Below, in pieces: positions 8,586 to 15,479 of a stretch of 18,211 bases of DNA; the stretch's first letter is position 1, and the number at the start of each line of letters is the position of its first letter. Position numbers and translations under genes: made by a program. Source of the DNA: Bacillota bacterium (GTDB lineage: Bacteria; Bacillota_A; Clostridia; DSM-8532); NCBI GenBank assembly GCA_023424865.1, contig JAFADM010000042.1, positions 1 to 18,211 of the forward strand, in the 5' to 3' direction. A model generated the notes under the pieces. The model searched no databases, was not told where the DNA came from, and saw only the letters and a list, made by a program, of their open reading frames with translations.

Positions 8586-9473
8586 ATGTATAAGCCATTT
8601 GGCGTACTTCCGGCCATGACCACCCCCATGACGGCCGCGGAGGAGGTCAGCGAGGAGCTGCTGCGAAGCGAGGTCAGGCGCTTTCTAAAATCAAAGGTTC
8701 ACGGTCTGTTCTGTCTTGGGACCAACGGTGAATTTTATGCCCTTTCGAGGGATGAAAAAATAAGGGTAATGGAAATTGTCGTAGACGAGGCAGGGGGAAG
8801 GCTGCCGGTTTGCGCAGGAGTGGGCGCCGTGACCACAAAAGAGACGGTGGCTCTAGCTGAGGCAGCCCAGCAAATCGGCGTTGACGCGCTTTCGGTGATT
8901 ACCCCCTATTTCGGGCAGGTGACGGAAGGGGAGCTCATTAGCCATTACAAGGCCGTGGCCTCAAGCGTGGATATTGGCATCATTCTCTACAATATTCCTG
9001 CCAGAACAGGCTGCGCCATCAGCAGAAAGGCCGTGAGCACCCTGGCGGGAGTAAAAAATATTGTGGGGATTAAGGATTCAAGCGGAAATTTCGATACGAT
9101 TCTTCAGTACCTGGAGGTGACAGAAAGGCAATTTCCCGTCCTCTCGGGCAACGATTCCCTTATACTGTATACCCTCATGGCCGGAGGGTGCGGCGGAGTT
9201 GCCGGAACCGGAAATCTGTTTCCCAATAAAATGTCGGATATTTACAACCTGTTTCAGGCGGGAGAGCTTGATAAGGCACGTGAGATACAGGACGGCATCC
9301 GCTTTATACGGGACTGCTTTTACCTTGGAAACCCCAATTCCGTGGTGAAACGTGCCGTGAACCTTCTGGGCATTGAAGCGGGACCGGTAAGAAGTCCCTT
9401 TGGCGGGGATTACACTCAATGGGATCCGGTTTTGCGAAATGTCATGGAAAAGCATTATAAGGACTGGAATTAG
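8586..9473 (+). CDS. DapA/NanA-family Schiff-base aldolase
   Basis: Class I lyase of the dihydrodipicolinate synthase/N-acetylneuraminate lyase superfamily, 295 residues in a TIM barrel. The Schiff-base lysine is K163 (GIKDSSGN) and the catalytic tyrosine is Y135 in YNIPARTG. The pyruvate loop reads GTNGEF at 45-50, where lysine-pathway DapA normally has GTTGE, so a second threonine is replaced by asparagine. R140 matches the carboxylate-binding arginine of DapA. A sugar-acid role is therefore more likely than lysine synthesis: retro-aldol cleavage of a 2-keto-3-deoxy acid to pyruvate plus an aldehyde. The position between an acid-sugar kinase/dehydrogenase pair and an alcohol dehydrogenase supports this. 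AAGGAGG at 8571-8577, 8 nt upstream, fixes the ATG. Automatic annotation would probably call it dapA. Confidence 0.85.
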   Translation: MYKPFGVLPAMTTPMTAAEEVSEELLRSEVRRFLKSKVHGLFCLGTNGEFYALSRDEKIRVMEIVVDEAGGRLPVCAGVGAVTTKETVALAEAAQQIGVDALSVITPYFGQVTEGELISHYKAVASSVDIGIILYNIPARTGCAISRKAVSTLAGVKNIVGIKDSSGNFDTILQYLEVTERQFPVLSGNDSLILYTLMAGGCGGVAGTGNLFPNKMSDIYNLFQAGELDKAREIQDGIRFIRDCFYLGNPNSVVKRAVNLLGIEAGPVRSPFGGDYTQWDPVLRNVMEKHYKDWN

Positions 9474-9482
9474 GAGGGCAAA

Positions 9483-10643
9483 ATGGCAATCGGTACAAAT
9501 TTAAATATTCTCCATCTGCCCCGGAAGGTTGTTTCGGGCAGGGGCAGCTTTTCTAAGCTTTCGGAGCATATCCGGAGTGATGCTGTAAAAAAGATACTTA
9601 TTATCACAGATAAAACCATTGAAACACTGGGGCACAGCGGCAGGCTAAAGGACAGTCTTGCCCGGGACGGCTATTCCGTCGACGTTTTTTCGGATATAAA
9701 GTCCGAGCCTACCGTAGCCCTTATAAAAACCGTCTGTGCAAACGACGATTATATGGGAGCGGATCTTATTCTTGCCGTAGGCGGAGGAAGCGTTATCGAT
9801 ACGGCTAAAATTGCCGCTGCTGCGGCGAAAAACCCCGAATTCAGGCAAAATCCCACCGATGGAGGGCTTATAAAGGCAAAGGGATTAACGCTCGTTGCCG
9901 TTCCCACAACGGCGGGCACCGGGGCCGAGGCCACTCCCAACGCTATTTTGCTGGATGAGGAGGCAAAAACAAAGCTTGGAGTGGTAAATCCGCTGATGAT
10001 ACCGGATCTGGTAGTTTTGGACTGCACGCTCACCGAATCCCTTCCAAGGCATGTGGCCGTATCCACGGGCCTGGACGCCCTAGCTCACGCACTTGAGAGC
10101 TATTTGTCCAAAAAGGCCAACGGATTTACGGATATGTTCGGCCTTCAGGCTATGAGGCTTATTTTCGGCAACCTGGCGGAGGCCTGTGAGGGGGATAATC
10201 CCGATGCGCGCCAGAACATGCTTATGGCCTCCTTTTATGCCGGGATATGCCTGGTAGGAGCATCCACCCATATCGTTCATGCCATGGCATACCCCCTTTC
10301 GGGCGAGTACCATGTGCCTCACGGCGTCGGCATTGCGGCACTGCTCCCGCCGGTGATTGAGAAGCTTCAGGACACCTGCAGCGCCCGCCTGTGCGAAGCA
10401 GCCGAAAGCCTGTGGCATAAAAGCTTTGAGTGTGAAAAGCAAGGCGCTGCCTTTTTTGTAAACGCCTTAAAAGCCCTTGCCCAAAGGCTGGAGGCTGTTT
10501 ATTCCATGGCAAAATACGGCGTTACGGAGGATCGGCTTTTGGAGATGGCCCTGGATGCCCGGAAAAATGAACGGCTGTTTCTTCAGGCGCCTGTGGCTAT
10601 GGATGCAGAGACACTGGCATCCATTTACAGGCAGATTCTATAA
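9483..10643 (+). CDS. Iron-containing alcohol dehydrogenase
   Basis: Group III (Fe-type) NAD(P)-dependent alcohol dehydrogenase of 386 residues. The nucleotide-binding GGGSVID is at 100-106 and PTTAGTGAEAT at 141-151. All four metal ligands are present: D198 and H202 in GLDALAHALE, and H266 and H280 in the HAMAYPLSGEYHVPHG segment. These enzymes are usually cytoplasmic aldehyde reductases in fermenting bacteria. Directly after an aldolase, it probably reduces the released aldehyde, regenerating NAD+. In the pathway proposed here it would reduce a four-carbon aldehyde-acid to threonate or erythronate. The start is 9 bp after the upstream stop, and the AGGAGGG ribosome site at 9472-9478 overlaps that stop codon, so the two are tightly coupled. 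Confidence 0.9.
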   Translation: MAIGTNLNILHLPRKVVSGRGSFSKLSEHIRSDAVKKILIITDKTIETLGHSGRLKDSLARDGYSVDVFSDIKSEPTVALIKTVCANDDYMGADLILAVGGGSVIDTAKIAAAAAKNPEFRQNPTDGGLIKAKGLTLVAVPTTAGTGAEATPNAILLDEEAKTKLGVVNPLMIPDLVVLDCTLTESLPRHVAVSTGLDALAHALESYLSKKANGFTDMFGLQAMRLIFGNLAEACEGDNPDARQNMLMASFYAGICLVGASTHIVHAMAYPLSGEYHVPHGVGIAALLPPVIEKLQDTCSARLCEAAESLWHKSFECEKQGAAFFVNALKALAQRLEAVYSMAKYGVTEDRLLEMALDARKNERLFLQAPVAMDAETLASIYRQIL

Positions 10644-10778
10644 ACCTAAATACCTTAAAGCTGATACGTGCCTATAAAACAAGCTGCCGCATAATGGCTT
10701 AAAGTATCAATACATTAAAGCGATCTTTGCCCGCAATTCAATTGGATAAAGTCACTGAGAAAAATTTTGTTTTTACGT

Positions 10779-10827
10779 TTTTCAGCTATAAGGTAATAAG
10801 TTATATTGTAATTGCTTTATAGCAATT
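10779..10827 (+). promoter_or_regulatory. Possible internal promoter with operator-like inverted repeat
   Basis: TTTTCA at 10779-10784 and TATATT at 10802-10807 are separated by 17 bp, a plausible if imperfect sigma-A promoter. A perfect 6-bp inverted repeat AATTGC-TTTATA-GCAATT at 10810-10827 lies over the expected transcription start and could be an operator. The 224-bp gap from 10644 to 10867 is A/T-rich, unlike the tight spacing elsewhere in the operon. No terminator is visible in it, so the downstream gene may be both cotranscribed and separately expressed. Confidence 0.4.
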
Positions 10828-10831
10828 GGTT

Positions 10832-10846
10832 GCGGGCATAGCCCGC
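10832..10846 (+). promoter_or_regulatory. Short GC hairpin just upstream of a ribosome site
   Basis: GCGGGC-ATA-GCCCGC forms a perfect 6-bp stem with a 3-nt loop. It ends 4 bp before the purine-rich ribosome site (GGAAGGAGG, 10851-10859) of the gene at 10868. There is no following T-run, so it is not a terminator. It may stabilise the mRNA 5' end or tune ribosome access. Confidence 0.5.
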
Positions 10847-10867
10847 TTAAGGAAGGAGGGTCAGACG

Positions 10868-12721
10868 ATGAATTATAGGGAAACCATTGTAAGCCAGAAC
10901 AACCTACGATGCCATAATACTGAAAAAGCAGATATCCGGTTTGGGGACGGCGGACTTCGGCACGCGGTGGGTGCGTGTAACTACCAAATCGTAAGGTCTG
11001 CCAAAAACACATCGCTCTCTCCCGAAGGGCGCGGCTGGACTTACAACCATGCCTCCATGCTGGTTTACTGGAAGGAGCATTTCCTTGTTGAATACTTGGC
11101 AGGTCCTGCCGGTGAGCATGAGCCTCCGTCCGCCGTTTTTTTATGCCGTTCGGCCAACGGGAGAGACTGGAACAGCCCAAAAGAGCTCTTTCCTCCGGCT
11201 TCGGTAAGCAAAGCTCCCTATAAAGGGCCTGGAAAGGAACTCATTCAGGGTGAGGAAACGCCGTGTATTGTGCATCACCGGATGGGCTTTTTTGTTACCG
11301 CCGACGGAAGGCTTCTGGCCTCAACCTTTTATGGTATCAGCCCAAACTGCCATATCAGTCCCAACAATGGCTATGGTGTTGGCAGGGTTGTGAGGGAAAT
11401 TAGAGAAGATTTTTCATTTGGGCCCATTTTCTTCTTGAAGTATAATCTTCCAGGAGGTTACAATAGGAATAATACCAGTCATTTTCCGTTCTACCTGGAA
11501 AGTGAGGACAAGGGTTTTGTGGAAGCCTGCAACGAATTTCTGAGCCACAGGCTGGCAACCCTGCAATGGCAGGAGGAGGAATGCTTTGATGAATCCTTTA
11601 CACTGCCCCGCGGCGGAAAGGCTTTCGGCTGGTATACCCTCCCTGGCGGTGATGTGATGGGCTTTTTTAAAAACGCCATGACAAGCCTGAGCAGGGACGG
11701 AGGCGAAACCTGGAGTGAGCTTGAAAAGGCTTATTCCATTGAAACCTCAACAGGTAAAATGTGGAGCCAAAAAACCGGTGACGGCCGTTATGCGCTGGTG
11801 TACAATCCCACCACGGACAGCGCTCACCGATGGCCTTTGGCAGTGGTGACAGGGGATAACGGGATTGATTTTGACAATCTCCTGACCATTACTCCGGAGG
11901 TGTCGCCCTGCCGTTATGAGGGAAAGCTTAAAAACCTTGGCCCTCAGTATGTCCGGGGCATAACCGAAAACAATCCCCAGCCGGAGGACGGTGCTCTGTG
12001 GCTGACCTACAGCGTTAACAAAGAGGATATCTGGGTCTGCCGGGTTCCTGTTCCCATTACAGGACAGGAAACGGAAAATGTCAGAGAGGATTTTAGTGCT
12101 TCAGCTCCGGAAGGACCGGCAGAGGGATGGAACCTTTATGTGCCCAAATGGGGTGAAGCCCGGGTGAAGGCCTATCCTTCGGACAACGACAAAAGCCTGT
12201 ATCTGACAGATTGGGATCCTTACAACCGGGTGCTGGCGGAACGGATGTTTGCCCCGGGAGTACTCATTAAGGCAGAGTTTCGGCTGATGGTGAAAAAACC
12301 GGAGGGAGAAAAGAGTGTGGCTGTATTTCTCCAGGATCGCCACGGCGCAGCTCCCGTGAGTCTGCTGTTTTCTTCAGACGGCGGCCTGTATCTGCGCTCG
12401 GGCGGCCTTAATAAGAGGATTTGCGCTTGTGCCTGCGAAGCCTGGCTTGATGTTTCGGTTACCGCAGACTGCGTCAAAAACAGGGTTGTCGTAACTGTTT
12501 CCTCGGAGGCAGAAACGACCGAAAAGAGCTTTGATTTTGCTCAATCCGTGCATATGCTGGAGAGAATCGTTTTTACCACAAAATACACGCTGCCCTTCCA
12601 GGACCTTGAGATAAACGGAAGAAACGGAGATATCGGCATTCTGCCTCAAGCCGATGCTCCCCATGCCAAAACCGAATGCTATATCAACACTCTGCGGGTG
12701 GACACCCTTGAAAAGGAGTAA
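10868..12721 (+). CDS. Sialidase-like beta-propeller protein with C-terminal beta-sandwich
   Basis: The start is set at the ATG at 10868 because GGAGG at 10855-10859 sits 8 nt upstream; an earlier in-frame GTG at 10826 has no such site. The 617-residue product has an N-terminal beta-propeller (about 20-400) with a canonical Asp-box SRDGGETW at 275-282 and a degenerate one around SANGRDW. GPQYVRGI at 358-365 and LWLTYSVNKEDIW near 377-389 recur, as I recall, in uncharacterised sialidase-like propellers of environmental glycan degraders. From about 406 it is beta-rich and looks like a lectin-like sandwich. No signal peptide is present, so it probably acts in the cytoplasm. It may be a glycosidase or lyase; a true sialidase is unproven because the usual arginine triad was not assigned. 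It is the last gene before the terminator. Confidence 0.78.
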   Translation: MNYRETIVSQNNLRCHNTEKADIRFGDGGLRHAVGACNYQIVRSAKNTSLSPEGRGWTYNHASMLVYWKEHFLVEYLAGPAGEHEPPSAVFLCRSANGRDWNSPKELFPPASVSKAPYKGPGKELIQGEETPCIVHHRMGFFVTADGRLLASTFYGISPNCHISPNNGYGVGRVVREIREDFSFGPIFFLKYNLPGGYNRNNTSHFPFYLESEDKGFVEACNEFLSHRLATLQWQEEECFDESFTLPRGGKAFGWYTLPGGDVMGFFKNAMTSLSRDGGETWSELEKAYSIETSTGKMWSQKTGDGRYALVYNPTTDSAHRWPLAVVTGDNGIDFDNLLTITPEVSPCRYEGKLKNLGPQYVRGITENNPQPEDGALWLTYSVNKEDIWVCRVPVPITGQETENVREDFSASAPEGPAEGWNLYVPKWGEARVKAYPSDNDKSLYLTDWDPYNRVLAERMFAPGVLIKAEFRLMVKKPEGEKSVAVFLQDRHGAAPVSLLFSSDGGLYLRSGGLNKRICACACEAWLDVSVTADCVKNRVVVTVSSEAETTEKSFDFAQSVHMLERIVFTTKYTLPFQDLEINGRNGDIGILPQADAPHAKTECYINTLRVDTLEKE

Positions 12722-12809
12722 GCTCATTGCCATACGCCCTTCGTTACCTTCGGAGGGAAAGGTTTAACATATGTAAGTGCCTTTATCTTATCTGTTATTT
12801 CTTCCTGAT

Positions 12810-12828
12810 AGGGAGCTTGTAGGGAGCT
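12810..12828 (+). repeat. Short direct repeat AGGGAGCT x2
   Basis: AGGGAGCT occurs at 12810-12817 and 12821-12828, separated by TGT, giving an 11-bp period. It lies between the stop codon of the propeller gene and the terminator stem. It may be a small slippage duplication; no function is evident. Confidence 0.6.
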
Positions 12829-12842
12829 CTTTAAAAGGGGGT

Positions 12843-12871
12843 GCCGGGTTCTTGTGACCCGGCTTTTTTTT
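12843..12871 (+). terminator. Rho-independent terminator of the catabolic operon
   Basis: The 7-bp perfect stem GCCGGGT/ACCCGGC (12843-12849 and 12857-12863) encloses a 7-nt loop and is followed by eight T residues (12864-12871). It lies 122 bp after the last operon gene and separates it from the next unit. Confidence 0.93.
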
Positions 12872-12978
12872 ATTGTAAAACAACAAGGTCCCCGGGTGGG
12901 GTTCTTATTCCTAAGTTGTAGCGCCATAGTGTAAGGATTTATGCTAAATTGCGAAGCAGAGGATACGAAACACCTCCA

Positions 12979-13010
12979 TTGCAACTGATATTGACATTAA
13001 TTATAATTAA
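12979..13010 (+). promoter_or_regulatory. Promoter and palindromic operator of the XRE-AbrB regulator gene
   Basis: TTGCAA (12979-12984) and a perfect TATAAT (13002-13007) are separated by 17 bp. A second -35-like TTGACA lies at 12991-12996. The -10 box is inside a perfect 14-bp palindrome, TTAATTATAATTAA (12997-13010). A dimeric regulator binding there would block transcription, so autorepression by the adjacent regulator is plausible. The predicted leader is about 65 nt. Confidence 0.7.
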
Positions 13011-13078
13011 ATGTTGTGATTGATTGCTGGATAAGGTATTTTGAATCAATTAAACTATGAATAGCTGGAGCGTAAAAT

Positions 13079-13537
13079 ATGATAAGTACGAATTTGCATA
13101 TGCTTAGAAAAATAAACAAATACACTCAGGAAGAGGTCGCGGAAAAAATAAACGTCTCCCGTCAGGCGGTTGCAAAATGGGAAAACGGCGATAGCCTTCC
13201 GGATATCGCTAACTGCATTGCGTTAGCAAAATTATACGATGTAAGCCTGGATAATCTGGTTAATGAAGGTGACGAAACCGATGCGCACCTTATTCCTCCC
13301 AAAGGCAAGCATATTTTCGGAACGGTCACGGTGGGGGAACGAGGTCAAATCGTTATCCCCAAAAAGGCCCGGGAGGTATTTCAATTTAGCCCGGGGGATA
13401 GCCTGATGATACTTGGGGACGAGGCCCTTGGAGGCATTGCCATATTAAAAACAGAGCTATTTATGCAAAATATGGAACCCTTAATGGATGCCATCCTCCG
13501 ACCGGTCAAAAATGAAGGACAAGTAAAAAATGAATAG
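13079..13537 (+). CDS. XRE-family regulator fused to a SpoVT/AbrB domain
   Basis: A 152-residue cytoplasmic DNA-binding protein with two DNA-binding modules. Residues 7-60 are a Cro/C1-type helix-turn-helix; the recognition region VSRQAVAKWENGDSLPD at 26-42 is very typical. Residues 83-125 are an AbrB swapped-hairpin domain with VGERGQIVIPKKARE at 85-99. AbrB domains dimerise, so the protein probably binds as a dimer or tetramer. The ATG has GGAG at 13067-13070, 8 nt upstream. It is followed 12 bp later by a hydrolase gene and preceded by a promoter containing a palindrome. It likely controls its own two-gene operon. The signal it responds to is unknown. Confidence 0.9.
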   Translation: MISTNLHMLRKINKYTQEEVAEKINVSRQAVAKWENGDSLPDIANCIALAKLYDVSLDNLVNEGDETDAHLIPPKGKHIFGTVTVGERGQIVIPKKAREVFQFSPGDSLMILGDEALGGIAILKTELFMQNMEPLMDAILRPVKNEGQVKNE

Positions 13538-13549
13538 GGAGACGAAAAG

Positions 13550-14614
13550 GTGAAAAAAATGCCAATTGTGTATGGAATAATCGGGATTGTTTTAATCTGC
13601 TCGGTTGCTCTGATAGGAAGATATCTTTATAAGAATAGCCATTATGACAAGGCTTTGATGAAGATGATAACCCAGGCGGGAGTTGACAGCAAACAGGTAA
13701 CGCTGCCGGATGGCTCTGTTATAAGCTATGGCGAAGGCCCTGACAATGGCCCCTCATTGCTTTTGATTCATGGGCAGACCGTAGCGTGGGAGGACTATGC
13801 CAAGGTACTCCCTGAGCTGTCAAAATCTTTCCATGTTTATGCCGTGGATTGTTACGGACATGGTGAGTCAAGCCACGAAGCCAGTTTATATTCCTGCCAG
13901 GCTAATGGAGAAGCACTTATTTGGTTTATAAACAATGTTATTAAAGAGGAATGCTATTTATCAGGACATTCCTCCGGCGGTATTCTGGCGGCCTGGGTTG
14001 CCGCTAACGCGCCTGAACAGGTTAACGGACTTGTTTTGGAGGATCCCCCTCTTTTCCGTGTTACACCGGAAGAGATACAGAAAGACAACGGCGCTTTTGC
14101 CTGGTACGATGCCTATTTGGTTACACATGCTTTTGTAGATCAAACAGTTGAAAAGGACTTTTCCTTGTATTATCTCAAGCACAGCTACCTGCTTACTCTT
14201 TTTGGAGGATTAAAGGATAAGATTGTAGAATCGGCAGTGAAGTATAGGCAAGAAAATCCGGGTGAGCCTATTAAAATTTCCTGGATTCCATATACCTGGG
14301 TGAGAACCCTTCTTTATATGGACAATTACGATCCTCTCTTTGGAAACGCTTTTTACGATGGCTCATGGATGGAAAATGTCGATCAGGAGAGCATTCTTAA
14401 AGGCATTAGATGTCCTGTCATATACATAAAGGCCAATACCCAATACGGTAAGGACGGCGTTTTGTACGCAGCCAATACCGATGGCGATGGGGACAAGGTT
14501 CAGGCTTTAATTGGAAATTGCGAAAGAATAAACATAAAATCCGGGCATGATATCCATTTTGAACACCCTGAGGTATTCCTGTCTGCCTGCAAAAAGCTTT
14601 TAAATAAGAGATAA
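13550..14614 (+). CDS. Membrane-anchored alpha/beta hydrolase
   Basis: The 354-residue protein has one N-terminal membrane helix (about 5-26) followed by a lysine/arginine-containing segment, so it is probably anchored with the catalytic domain outside. The oxyanion region is LLIHGQ at 71-76. The nucleophile elbow is GHSSGG at 139-144 with S141, and the catalytic histidine is probably H333 in SGHDIHFEHP. The usual aspartate after strand 7 is not obvious; D302 is the nearest candidate. The C-terminal D-G-D-G-D loop at 311-315 is unusual and could bind metal. Substrate unknown: an ester or peptide bond. The GTG at 13550 follows GGGAG by 8 nt; ATG at 13559 is an alternative start. It is cotranscribed with the XRE-AbrB regulator. 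Confidence 0.85.
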   Translation: MKKMPIVYGIIGIVLICSVALIGRYLYKNSHYDKALMKMITQAGVDSKQVTLPDGSVISYGEGPDNGPSLLLIHGQTVAWEDYAKVLPELSKSFHVYAVDCYGHGESSHEASLYSCQANGEALIWFINNVIKEECYLSGHSSGGILAAWVAANAPEQVNGLVLEDPPLFRVTPEEIQKDNGAFAWYDAYLVTHAFVDQTVEKDFSLYYLKHSYLLTLFGGLKDKIVESAVKYRQENPGEPIKISWIPYTWVRTLLYMDNYDPLFGNAFYDGSWMENVDQESILKGIRCPVIYIKANTQYGKDGVLYAANTDGDGDKVQALIGNCERINIKSGHDIHFEHPEVFLSACKKLLNKR

Positions 14615-14626
14615 GCTTCTTCCGAG

Positions 14627-14666
14627 GGGCTATGGCTCATTACTTAGGGCTATGGCCCATTACTTA
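14627..14666. repeat. Two-copy 20-bp tandem repeat between convergent genes
   Basis: Copies at 14627-14646 and 14647-14666 differ at one base (position 11, T against C). The right copy contains the stop codon and final lysine codon of the minus-strand gene ending at 14660. The right copy can form a small GGGC-TATG-GCCC hairpin. No classical terminator with a T-run was seen in the 45 bp between the two convergent stop codons. Confidence 0.85.
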
Positions 14667-15442
14667 AAACAGGGAAGCTGCATGAAGGCGGCCCTGAGCT
14701 TTTGTTTTGCGCTGTGGAACAGTTTTTCGTCCCGCCGGGTCACTTCTTCCTCGCCAAAGTACCTCTCTTCAATGTATTTTGTGTACCGAAGCTCAATCAG
14801 TACGCCTTCAAGGCATTCCCCGAAAAGCGTGCGGTAATGGCTTATGGCGTGTCCCCCCATAATCGCATTATCCAAAACAGTAAGAGCCTGCCGGCAAAAA
14901 GAGCTGTGAATGTGGTTCAGAGTTTCAACGCAGGAGGTCTGGCCCCCCTTGTTGGAAAGGTAGACGTCCTGATTGCCCCCTTTGACAAAGTCAATGAAAA
15001 AGCTGTGCAAATCCAGTAAAAGTACCGTGGAATGCTTCTTAAGCTTTTCCTTGATTAGCTTTTCCAGCGCCTCATGATAAGGCATATAATAGAGGGCTAT
15101 CCGACGGTTGATTTCATCTTCTCCGGGTGGTGACCGGTAAAGCGGTTTTCCCTGGGTGTTCTCCTTATAAACAACGGTTTTTCGGTAATCTCCGGTGCCG
15201 TTGGCCGATGCAGAGCGGTTCACGTCCACCACATAACGGCTCAGATGATTGATTAAGGTGGTACAGCCCATTTCCGGCAAAAAGTCATAAAGCTCCGGCA
15301 AAAACCAGTCGGTATTGGACAGACACGCGGTTGCAAGCAGGTTTCTCTTTATATCGGGAGGAACAAATGTACCGCTGTGAGGTAGGTTTACTACCACGGG
15401 AAAACGGTGAATAGCTTCATTTATTACAGTGAAGTTGGACAT
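14660..15442 (-). CDS. N-formylglutamate amidohydrolase family protein
   Basis: This 260-residue protein matches the N-formylglutamate amidohydrolase (HutG/FGase-like) family. It has VVNLPHSGTFVP at 17-28, NTDWFLPELYDF at 43-54, RYVVDVNRSA at 69-78, LLLDLHSF at 141-148 and MGGHAISHY at 195-203. H22, D45, H146 and H198 are candidates for metal binding and catalysis by family analogy. Family members cleave the N-formyl bond of N-formyl-L-glutamate, the last step of one histidine degradation route. No other hut gene is near, so another N-acyl amino acid is possible. GAGGT lies about 7 nt upstream of the ATG. A possible promoter lies over 200 bp upstream, leaving a long leader. It converges on the alpha/beta hydrolase gene. 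Confidence 0.85.
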   Translation of the reverse strand: MSNFTVINEAIHRFPVVVNLPHSGTFVPPDIKRNLLATACLSNTDWFLPELYDFLPEMGCTTLINHLSRYVVDVNRSASANGTGDYRKTVVYKENTQGKPLYRSPPGEDEINRRIALYYMPYHEALEKLIKEKLKKHSTVLLLDLHSFFIDFVKGGNQDVYLSNKGGQTSCVETLNHIHSSFCRQALTVLDNAIMGGHAISHYRTLFGECLEGVLIELRYTKYIEERYFGEEEVTRRDEKLFHSAKQKLRAAFMQLPCFK

Positions 15443-15479
15443 GGCGATACCTCATTATGTAAGATACATGAAATGTCAA

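Larger units (their letters stand above)
12722..13078. other. 357-bp intergenic region between the catabolic operon and the XRE-AbrB unit
   Basis: It holds an 11-bp direct repeat (12810-12828), the operon terminator (12843-12871), about 100 bp with no recognisable feature (12872-12978), and the promoter and palindrome of the next unit (12979-13010). An 86-codon open frame on the opposite strand spans the terminator, has no ribosome site and resembles no family I know; I treat it as spurious. Confidence 0.7.

Noticed and set aside
10868..12721. Bona fide sialidase assignment for the propeller protein
   Set aside because: Only one good Asp-box is visible and the catalytic arginine triad and FRIP-type motif were not found, so only fold-level similarity is claimed.
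12724..12984. 86-codon minus-strand open frame in the intergenic region
   Set aside because: It spans the rho-independent terminator, lacks a ribosome site and has low-complexity basic composition with no family resemblance.
15474..15479. Minus-strand TTGACA as the amidohydrolase promoter -35
   Set aside because: The only -10-like partner (CATAAT) is 14 bp away and would start transcription within the ribosome site; the promoter at 15663-15691 has better spacing.
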